From the NCBI GenBank assembly GCA_035461905.1, contig DATHUV010000135.1, positions 1-14,017 on the forward strand: a stretch of 14,017 nucleotides of DNA, written 5' to 3'. The stretch is from SZUA-442 sp035461905 (GTDB lineage Bacteria > Actinomycetota > Acidimicrobiia > Spongiisociales > UBA5794). The position numbers and the translations under genes are program-made. Within the stretch, counting starts at the first letter, position 1; each line of letters starts with the position of its first letter. A model generated the notes under the pieces. That model was not told the origin of the DNA. It did not search any database and saw nothing but the letters and a program-made list of their open reading frames with translations. Below are positions 6,926 to 12,956 of this stretch, one piece after another.

Positions 6926-7737
6926 CGGGCGAAGGCCGGCGCGAGCTCGATGCCATGTTCGTCGCGGCGAAAGGTGAGGACCGCGCCGTCCTCCTCCCGT
7001 ATCTCACGGCAGGCCTGCCGACGCTCGATGACTCCGTAGATCTCTTCGTCGCCATGGCAGAAGCGGGCGCCGACGGGTTCGAGGTCGGGATCCCCTATGC
7101 CGATCCCCTGATGGACGGACCGGTGATCATGCGCGCAGGTGAGCTCGCGCTCAAAGGTGGAGTGACGGTGGAGGGATCACTCGAGGTCGTGCGTCGCGTA
7201 CGGGAGCGGACAGGGAAGCCGACGGTCGTGATGACATACGTCAATCCCGTCCTGCGTCACGGAGTCGACGACTTCTTCAAGCGGGTTGCCGACGCGGGTG
7301 GATCCGGGGTGATCATTGCAGACCTGCCCGTCGATGAGTCCGATCCCTTCGTCGACGCAGCACGTGCGCACGGTCTCGGCATGGTCCAGTTCGCCGCGCC
7401 GACCACGGAACACGACCGCCTCGCGGCGATCGCCTCCCGCGACCCGGTGTTCGTGTATGCGATCGCCGACGTCGGAGTAACGGGTGAGCGAGACGGCGCG
7501 TCCACGCGAATCGAGGCCTTGGCGTCGGCCATCAGAAGGGTGACGAAGGCGCCGATCGTTTTCGGTGTGGGAATCTCGACGCCCGAACAGGCGGCCCTTG
7601 CTGCGCTTCACGGCGACGGCGTCATTGTCGGTACGGCGATCGTGAGAAGGGTGCTCGACGCCGGATCCGCATCGGACGCACGCCATGCCCTCGTTGAGGC
7701 AGTCGAGGGCCTAGCCACCGCGGTGCGGCGCGGATAG
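6922..7737 (+). CDS. trpA: Tryptophan synthase alpha chain
   Basis: TrpA cleaves indole-3-glycerol phosphate to indole and glyceraldehyde 3-phosphate and passes indole through a tunnel to TrpB. The 271-residue protein is a (beta/alpha)8 barrel of normal length. The two catalytic acids are in place: Glu54 in GFEVGIP and Asp65 in YADPLMDGPVI. Other family segments are LPYLTAGLPT (25-34), MTYVNPVLRHGVDDF (104-118), IIADLPVDE (131-139) and the phosphate-binding FGVGIST (214-220). The loop at 184-192 reads VGVTGERDG, the usual VTG loop. The ATG at 6922 overlaps the trpB stop; an in-frame extension upstream lies within trpB and is not family-like. The ribosome binding site is weak (AGG at 6906-6908), so coupling to trpB is likely. 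It is the last gene of the cluster. Confidence 0.97.
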   Translation: MTGEGRRELDAMFVAAKGEDRAVLLPYLTAGLPTLDDSVDLFVAMAEAGADGFEVGIPYADPLMDGPVIMRAGELALKGGVTVEGSLEVVRRVRERTGKPTVVMTYVNPVLRHGVDDFFKRVADAGGSGVIIADLPVDESDPFVDAARAHGLGMVQFAAPTTEHDRLAAIASRDPVFVYAIADVGVTGERDGASTRIEALASAIRRVTKAPIVFGVGISTPEQAALAALHGDGVIVGTAIVRRVLDAGSASDARHALVEAVEGLATAVRRG

Positions 7738-7755
7738 GCCTTCAGTTCGAGGGCG

Positions 7756-7773
7756 GCGTCTGCCGATAGACGC
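7756..7773. terminator. Small hairpin between convergent trpA and tRNA-Leu
   Basis: GCGTCT (7756-7761) and AGACGC (7768-7773) form a perfect 6-bp stem around a 6-base loop; a G-T pair can extend it by one. It sits in the 60-base space between two convergent transcription units, so it could end transcription from either side. No T-tract follows on either strand, so this is not a standard intrinsic terminator. Nothing else is recognisable in 7738-7797. Confidence 0.3.
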
Positions 7774-7797
7774 TCATGGACATGTCGCGCCGCGCCG

Positions 7798-7880
7798 TAC
7801 CGGGAGTGGGACTCGAACCCACACGAGCTTTCGCCCAACGGATTTTGAGTCCGCCGCGTCTACCATTCCGCCATCCCGGC
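7798..7880 (-). tRNA. tRNA-Leu, anticodon CAA
   Basis: Read on the minus strand, this is an 83-nt class II tRNA. The acceptor stem is GCCGGGA pairing with TCCCGGT (one G-T), followed by discriminator A at 7798. The D-arm holds the GGTAGACGC-type loop. The anticodon stem GCGGA/TCCGT encloses the loop CTCAAAA, giving anticodon CAA, which reads the UUG leucine codon. A long variable arm (GGGCGAAAGCTC region) and the T-arm GTGGG-TTCGAGT-CCCAC complete the cloverleaf. CCA is not encoded; the next bases are CGG, so it must be added after transcription. The gene faces trpA tail-to-tail and is divergent from the tad-like operon. TTG is a rare leucine codon in such high-GC genes, which fits a single minor tRNA. 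Confidence 0.95.
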
Positions 7881-7895
7881 TCCGTGGAGACCGCG

Positions 7896-7901
7896 ATGGT
7901 A
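7896..7901 (-). promoter_or_regulatory. Candidate -10 element of the tRNA-Leu gene
   Basis: On the minus strand TACCAT lies 15 bases before the first base of the tRNA. It would place transcription initiation about 8-9 bases upstream of the mature 5' end, a usual leader for RNase P processing. The same hexamer is the candidate -10 of rpsA. No good -35 was found at the normal distance. Confidence 0.4.
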
Positions 7902-7922
7902 GGGGCGAACGGCCAACATCAT

Positions 7923-7944
7923 GGTGCACGGTCCACGATGCACC
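7923..7944. repeat. Inverted repeat in the tRNA/tadE divergent region
   Basis: GGTGCA (7923-7928) and TGCACC (7939-7944) are perfect inverted 6-mers with a 10-base spacer, giving a 22-bp dyad. It lies upstream of both the tRNA-Leu and the tadE-like promoters. The half-site spacing would suit a dimeric regulator on one DNA face, but a chance palindrome in GC-rich DNA cannot be excluded. No copy of the full dyad was noticed elsewhere in the window. Confidence 0.3.
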
Positions 7945-7996
7945 GGGGCGACGTCGCACGAATCCATGAATTGCCAATGACAGAGTGTGGTCGGTG

Positions 7997-8028
7997 TGCT
8001 ACTCTCTGCGAGGAATCGAGCTGAGGGG
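7997..8028 (+). promoter_or_regulatory. Extended -10 promoter and ribosome binding site of the tadE-like gene
   Basis: TGCTACTCT (7997-8005) is a perfect extended -10 (TGnTAnnnT), the best-looking promoter in the window. Transcription should start near 8011-8013, which makes the in-frame GTG at 7987 unusable as a start. GAGGGG at 8023-8028 then serves as ribosome binding site for the run of three ATGs that begins at 8032. The 5' leader would be about 20 bases. Confidence 0.55.
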
Positions 8029-8031
8029 CCG

Positions 8032-8628
8032 ATGATGATGTTCACGCGCCGACGGAACGCGGACAAGGAACGTGGAGCTGCGATGGTGGAGCTCGCGTTC
8101 GTGCTTCCACTGTTCATCCTCCTCATCTTCGGGCTCATCGAGTTCGGGCTGCTGTTCCGCGAACGCCTCACGATCGCCTCGGCTGTGTCGTCCGCAGCGA
8201 GGACGGGAGCCACCATGGGCCAGAACGATGAGGCCGACTACCGGATCCTCCAGGCCCTCGAAGCAGGGCTCTACGACCAGGTCGACGCCTCCGTGCTCAT
8301 CAGTGTCGAGATCTTCAAGGCGAATCCCCTCACGGGAGCGAAGGCCGGCCCCGTCGATCGGTACGTCTATGACGGGAGCCTCGTCGGATGCAAGTGGAGT
8401 CCGTGCCCTGATCCCACCCTCGCAGTGATTCCGTACGGAAGCCCCGCTACCTACCCACCGAGCGCTCGTGACACCACCCTCGACCCGGGCGGTGGCGGAC
8501 TCGATGTCCTCGGTGTCGAGGTCGTGTACCAGCATTCGACGGTCACCAACCTGATGCCGATGCTCGACATGCAATTGACCGAACGTGCGCTCGTTCGCCT
8601 CGAGCCCGATGTCTTCGGAACGCCCTGA
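8032..8628 (+). CDS. TadE-like pilus-assembly/pseudopilin protein
   Basis: This 198-residue protein has a basic N-terminus, then ERGAAMVELAFVLPLFILLI (13-32), the signature of the TadE-like family. These proteins are membrane-anchored pseudopilins of tight-adherence (Flp) pilus systems. Glu20 is at +5 relative to a possible prepilin-peptidase cut after Gly15, as in TadE proteins processed by TadV/FppA. One transmembrane helix (about 19-42) is followed by about 155 extracytoplasmic residues with two cysteines, 120 and 125, spaced for a local disulfide. Three tandem ATGs (8032, 8035, 8038) compete as start; 8032 is five bases after GAGG. The stop and the next gene's ATG share one base (TGATG), so the two are surely cotranscribed. 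No tadA/B/C or flp gene is in view. Family call is good; a role in an actual pilus is inferred. Confidence 0.82.
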   Translation: MMMFTRRRNADKERGAAMVELAFVLPLFILLIFGLIEFGLLFRERLTIASAVSSAARTGATMGQNDEADYRILQALEAGLYDQVDASVLISVEIFKANPLTGAKAGPVDRYVYDGSLVGCKWSPCPDPTLAVIPYGSPATYPPSARDTTLDPGGGGLDVLGVEVVYQHSTVTNLMPMLDMQLTERALVRLEPDVFGTP

Positions 8629-10160
8629 TGCGACGGGTCGTTGATCGGTTCCGTGAGCTCAGAAGGGAACAGTCCGGCGTCGTCCTCATCCTTGTCGCCT
8701 TGATGCTGCCGATCTTCATGGGCATGGTCGGATTCGGCGTCGACTTCGGCTGGCTGTTCTGGAACGGTGTGAAGATCCAACACGGTGCGGATGCGGCGGC
8801 GCTGTCCGGGGTCATCTACGAACCTGACGACCAGGCCTTGGCCTACTCATCGGCAGTCCAGGCGGCGGCGGAGAACGGCTACAACACGCTCAACGCGGGA
8901 ACGACGGTCGTTCCTGTCGACTACTCGGATGATCCGACCGCGGTGAACAATCCGAACCAGCTTCGGGTCACGGTGACCCATGCCGTCCCGACGTTCTTCA
9001 TGCGGGTCTTCGGTATCGACTCGATCGACATCACCAAGACCGCCCTCGCCGAATACGTGCTGCCGCTTCCGCTCGGGAGCCCCGACCGCCGTTTTGGGAA
9101 CGACCCTGCGACCGGCCACGCACCCGAGTTCTGGGGCAACATCCACGGGTACTACACCGGGCGAAGCATGGGGGACCGGTACTCCTCACAGTGCCTCAGC
9201 GGTGGAAGTGGCTCGGGGTGCACGCCGAACCCCGACAAGCGGCCGACCGTGTTCAATCCCGCGAATGTCAGCGCGACGACCGGCGGCTACGTCTACGGCG
9301 TCGAGGTCGGGCCGGGTCAGTCGAACCTGTCCGTTGAGATCTTCGATGGGCCGTTCACCCGTGGCGGAGGCGACTTCGTCCTCACGGGGGACCAACCACA
9401 GGGCGGCAGCCCCGGGCCGACGACCGTGTTCATCCTGTACGGCCCGGATCCGACACCCCTCGACACCACAGACTCCAACGAGGTCCTCTGTACCGTTGTG
9501 TATGCCCCTAGGGACGCGTACATGCCGGGTGCGACAGCTGCAACGACATGGGCCGATGTCGATGCATTCCTTCCCGGAGGCGTCGCGTCGCTATGGGACG
9601 AGATGTGCCCTGCGACGAACCTCGACCGTGGGCCCGGCATCTATCCGCTGCGTGTGATCACACTCGACAACGGGGAGCGTGGACTCAACAGGTGGTCGCT
9701 GCGGGCTTCGGCGAGCGGCGGCAACCCGAGGATCTACGGTCTCGGCTCGATGGCGATCTACTCGAACGTCGATGGGGCGACCGGGGACACGGTCTTCTAC
9801 CTCGCCGAGGTGGAGGCCGTCCACGCCGGCAAGGATCTCGTGATCAACCTGTGGGACCCCGGAGACGCATCGGGGAACCACTCGCTGCGCATTCGTAACC
9901 CCCAGGGCGGGCTGCCCTCGTGTACATGGACATCGACGAATCCGTCATATCCGGGTGGGACACTGGGATCCTGCGACATCCCGACCAGCTCGAGCCGGTT
10001 CAACAACCACCTCGTGACCATACGGATCGATCTTCCCGAGGACTACGTATGTGCCGCGGACTGCTGGTGGAAGATCGACTACAACTACCCGGGCCAGACG
10101 AACGACACGACGACCTGGGAAGCCCGGATCGAGGGCAATCCGGTGAAGCTGGTCGAGTAG
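8628..10160 (+). CDS. TadG-like secreted/membrane-anchored protein with large beta-rich C-terminal region
   Basis: Of 510 residues, the first 60 match the TadE/G-like N-terminal domain: a basic start, one helix (about 17-45: SGVVLILVALMLPIFMGMVG...), then a segment ending KIQHGADAAALSGV (49-62). The anchor lacks the Glu+5 of its neighbour, so it is probably a plain signal anchor. The rest, about 360 residues from 150 on, is polar, Gly/Asn/Asp-rich and likely beta-structured outside the membrane. It has eight cysteines (189, 198, 288, 327, 432, 449, 475, 479), enough for four disulfides. Two stretches resemble each other: 223-242 (YGVEVGPG.. to ..VEIFDGP) and 392-412 (LAEVEAV.. to ..NLWDPG), suggesting two related beta domains. 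I know no enzymatic motif in it. It shares one base with the upstream gene. Weak GGA at 8617-8619 precedes the ATG, so coupling is likely. Confidence 0.78.
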   Translation: MRRVVDRFRELRREQSGVVLILVALMLPIFMGMVGFGVDFGWLFWNGVKIQHGADAAALSGVIYEPDDQALAYSSAVQAAAENGYNTLNAGTTVVPVDYSDDPTAVNNPNQLRVTVTHAVPTFFMRVFGIDSIDITKTALAEYVLPLPLGSPDRRFGNDPATGHAPEFWGNIHGYYTGRSMGDRYSSQCLSGGSGSGCTPNPDKRPTVFNPANVSATTGGYVYGVEVGPGQSNLSVEIFDGPFTRGGGDFVLTGDQPQGGSPGPTTVFILYGPDPTPLDTTDSNEVLCTVVYAPRDAYMPGATAATTWADVDAFLPGGVASLWDEMCPATNLDRGPGIYPLRVITLDNGERGLNRWSLRASASGGNPRIYGLGSMAIYSNVDGATGDTVFYLAEVEAVHAGKDLVINLWDPGDASGNHSLRIRNPQGGLPSCTWTSTNPSYPGGTLGSCDIPTSSSRFNNHLVTIRIDLPEDYVCAADCWWKIDYNYPGQTNDTTTWEARIEGNPVKLVE

Positions 10161-10185
10161 CCGGACTCGCGATCCGCCGTACCGC

Positions 10186-10202
10186 TACGCTCGCCGGACA
10201 TG
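10186..10202 (+). promoter_or_regulatory. Candidate leaderless promoter of polA
   Basis: TACGCT (10186-10191) fits a -10, and the polA ATG begins at 10200, eight bases later, the expected transcription start. There is no Shine-Dalgarno sequence in the 39 bases between the tadG-like stop and polA. The 17 bases from -10 through ATG agree with those before trpE at 13 positions. No clear -35 is seen. Confidence 0.45.
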
Positions 10203-12818
10203 GCGAAGCTTGCATTGCTCGATGGTCACTCGCTCGCATATCGGGCGTTCTATGCACTGCCACCGGACCTCGCTACGCCGTCCGGGCAGGTCACGAACGC
10301 CGTGTTCGGCTTCACCTCGATGCTCATCAAGCTGCTCGACGAGGAAGCTCCCGATGCGATCGCCGTGGCATGGGATCGCAGGGAGCCCACCTTCCGGTCG
10401 GAGGCGTACCCCGCGTACAAAGCCACGCGTGACGCCGCACCCGACCTCTTTCGTAGCCAGCTGCCCCTCATCCGTGACGTCCTCGAAGCGATGGAGATCC
10501 CACAGGTCAGCCTTGCGGGCTACGAGGCCGACGACGTCATCGCCACCCTCGTGGAGCGGGGTCGAACACAGGGATATGACCTCGTCGTCGTGACAGGGGA
10601 CCGGGATGCCTTCCAGCTGTCGACGGATGACGTCACGATCCTGTACACGCGACGGGGTATCTCCGACACGGTCCACGCGACGCCGGCATGGATACGGGAG
10701 CGGTATGGGATCCCGCCCGACCGGTACGTAGAGTATGCGGCCCTGCGCGGCGATACCTCTGACAACCTCCCCGGCGTTCCCGGCGTCGGTGAGAAGACCG
10801 CGGCGAAGCTGATCAGCTCCTATCGAAGCCTCGAGGAGCTGTACGACCACCTCGATGACCTGGGCCCGAGGCTTCGTGACAACCTTGAGTCTGCGCACGA
10901 TCAGGTTCTCCTGAACCGGACCCTCATGACGATGGTGCGCGATGTCCCGATTGACGGACTCGATGCGGGCGACCTCGAGCTGCGGCCTTTCGACCGGGAG
11001 AGGGTGCGCAGGCTCTTCGACGACTTGGCGTTCCGTACTCTCTGGGTCCGTTTGGATCAACAGGGCGGGCTGGGGGACTCCGCTGGCGGAGTGATCGTGG
11101 ACATCGATGTCGTGACGGCCACGACACAGCAACAGGCATGGGGAGTGTTCGAAGGAGGGAGAGCCGCCGTTGCGCCCGTGTGGGATGACGACACGTTGTC
11201 CGGACTCGTGGTCCACGGCGATCCTGCCACCTTCGTGCCACTCGACGTCGCCGCCGACATCTTGTCGGACGACAGGTGCACCATCGTCGGTCACGATCTC
11301 AAACCGGTGATCCGTGCGCTCCTCGAGAGCGACCTCGCGATTCCGGCAATCGGGTTCGACACGATGTTGGCGGCCTGGCTCGTGAATCCCGCCCAGCGAG
11401 CGCCCGATCTCGACGAGCTCGCACATCGGGAGCTGGGCCTCGACCTCGAATCGCCTGCCGAACCATCGACACCGGGAAGCCAGACGTCGCTTTCGTTCGA
11501 AGAGCCAGGACTCGATCTCGTCGGCCCCGCCCGTCGGGCTGCGGCGGTTTCTGGGCTCGTTGATCCGTTGTCGACGCAGCTCGAAGCCAGGGGCTCACTC
11601 GAGCTACTCCACACGATCGAGCTGCCGCTCATGGCCATCCTTGCCGGGATGGAGGAGGTTGGGGTCGGCCTCGACACTGCCTTCCTCCGAACGTATGGCA
11701 GGGACATCTCGGTCCGTATTGCCGACCTCGAACAGCGAATCCATCGCGAGGCGGGCCGGGTGTTCAACGTCAATTCGACCCTGCAGTTGCGCAGCATCCT
11801 GTACGAAGAACTCGGGCTACCTGTCCTCAAGAAGACACCGAAAGGGGCCCCATCAACGGATGCCTCGGTCCTCGAGAAGCTCCGCGGCGACCACCGGATC
11901 GTCGATGCGATCCTCTCGTTCCGCGAGCTCGACAAGCTGCGCTCGACCTACGTCGATTCCCTGCTGTCCCTGGTGCAACCGGATGGGCGCCTCCGAGGGC
12001 GCTTCAACCAGACGGGTGCGGCGACGGGCCGCCTGTCGATGGAGCAACCGAACCTTCAGAACATCCCCGCTCGCAGCGCCGAGGGCCGGGCAATCCGGAG
12101 GGCGTTCGTCGCTCGAGAGGGATCCCTCCTCCTCGTTGCCGACTACAGCCAGATCGAACTCAGAATCCTCGCGCACCTCAGTGGCGACCCGGGGCTGATC
12201 GAGGCTTTCGAGACCGGTGTCGACATCCACGCAGCGACGGCGGCGCGTGTCAACGCCGTTCCGCTCGCCGATGTCACGGACGACATGCGGCGGACATCCA
12301 AGATGATCAACTTCGGGCTCCTCTACGGGATGGAGGCCTACGGCCTCGCACAACGGCTCGACATCGACAGATCCGAATCACAGCGCCACATCGACGAGTA
12401 CTTCGAGCAGTTCCCCGACGTTCGTGCGTACATGGCCGGCATCGTCGACGAAGCCAGGTCGACCGGCTACACGACGACGATTCTCGGACGCAGGAGGTAC
12501 CTGCCTGAGCTCCACAGTCGCAGTACCAGGGAGCGTCAGATGGGGGAGCGCATGGCGCTCAACGCCCCGATCCAGGGCTCTGCAGCCGACATCATCAAGA
12601 AGGCGATGATCGAGCTCGACCGACACCTCAGGTCCACAGGCTCGGGAGCGGAGATGGTGCTCCAGATCCACGACGAGCTGGTCGTCGAGGTCCCCGAGGG
12701 CGAGATCGCCTCGGTGACGGCGGCGACAGTCGAGATCATGCGGTCAGTCGTCGAGCTACGGGTGCCCCTGGAGGTGGCCACGGGTGCCGGAGTGAACCTC
12801 GCTGAGGCGCACCACTGA
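10200..12818 (+). CDS. polA: DNA polymerase I
   Basis: PolA fills gaps and removes RNA primers during Okazaki fragment maturation and repair. The 872-residue protein has the standard three-part plan. The 5' nuclease domain (1-290) has its metal-binding acids Asp8 (LLDGH), Asp59 (AWDR), Glu109/Asp111/Asp112 (YEADD), Asp134/Asp136 (TGDRDAFQL) and Asp185/Asp188 (GDTSDNLPGVPGVGEKTA). The middle domain (about 295-465) keeps the 3' exonuclease fold, with GHDLK (364-368) and FDTMLAAWLVNP (386-397). It lacks the DxE pair and the late Tyr/Asp, so proofreading is almost certainly absent, as in mycobacterial PolA and Taq. The polymerase domain has motif A Asp648 (DYSQIELR), motif B RRTSKMINFGLLYG (697-710, with Lys701 and Phe705) and motif C HDE (824-826). 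The start looks leaderless. rpsA follows 138 bases downstream. Confidence 0.98.
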   Translation: MAKLALLDGHSLAYRAFYALPPDLATPSGQVTNAVFGFTSMLIKLLDEEAPDAIAVAWDRREPTFRSEAYPAYKATRDAAPDLFRSQLPLIRDVLEAMEIPQVSLAGYEADDVIATLVERGRTQGYDLVVVTGDRDAFQLSTDDVTILYTRRGISDTVHATPAWIRERYGIPPDRYVEYAALRGDTSDNLPGVPGVGEKTAAKLISSYRSLEELYDHLDDLGPRLRDNLESAHDQVLLNRTLMTMVRDVPIDGLDAGDLELRPFDRERVRRLFDDLAFRTLWVRLDQQGGLGDSAGGVIVDIDVVTATTQQQAWGVFEGGRAAVAPVWDDDTLSGLVVHGDPATFVPLDVAADILSDDRCTIVGHDLKPVIRALLESDLAIPAIGFDTMLAAWLVNPAQRAPDLDELAHRELGLDLESPAEPSTPGSQTSLSFEEPGLDLVGPARRAAAVSGLVDPLSTQLEARGSLELLHTIELPLMAILAGMEEVGVGLDTAFLRTYGRDISVRIADLEQRIHREAGRVFNVNSTLQLRSILYEELGLPVLKKTPKGAPSTDASVLEKLRGDHRIVDAILSFRELDKLRSTYVDSLLSLVQPDGRLRGRFNQTGAATGRLSMEQPNLQNIPARSAEGRAIRRAFVAREGSLLLVADYSQIELRILAHLSGDPGLIEAFETGVDIHAATAARVNAVPLADVTDDMRRTSKMINFGLLYGMEAYGLAQRLDIDRSESQRHIDEYFEQFPDVRAYMAGIVDEARSTGYTTTILGRRRYLPELHSRSTRERQMGERMALNAPIQGSAADIIKKAMIELDRHLRSTGSGAEMVLQIHDELVVEVPEGEIASVTAATVEIMRSVVELRVPLEVATGAGVNLAEAHH

Positions 12819-12859
12819 TCGCGTTCGGCCGATCCGGGGCCACCCGCCACCGGAACGTG

Positions 12860-12889
12860 TTGTATGTTGGTGCATCCGTGCGATACCAT
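12860..12889 (+). promoter_or_regulatory. Candidate promoter of rpsA
   Basis: TTGTAT (12860-12865) and TACCAT (12884-12889) are separated by 18 bases, an acceptable vegetative promoter. Transcription would begin near 12896, giving a leader of about 60 bases. AAGGAG at 12939-12944 is the ribosome binding site, with 12 bases to the ATG at 12957, slightly long. I see no clear polA terminator in 12819-12859. Confidence 0.45.
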
Positions 12890-12956
12890 GACGCTGTCCT
12901 GGCTCCCTCTTCGCGCGCTCAGGATGTATTACGTATCCAAGGAGACCAACCCTTCC

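Noticed and set aside
7756..7773. Calling the hairpin a definite intrinsic terminator
   Set aside because: The stem is only 6-7 bp and no T-tract follows on either strand; it is listed with low confidence only.
7987..8031. GTG at 7987 as the start of the tadE-like gene
   Set aside because: The extended -10 TGCTACTCT (7997-8005) lies downstream of this GTG, and the GAGGGG ribosome binding site serves the ATGs at 8032-8038.
10185..11426. 413-codon open frame on the minus strand opposite polA
   Set aside because: It is exactly antisense to well-supported polA coding sequence, resembles no protein family, and long antisense frames are expected at this GC content.
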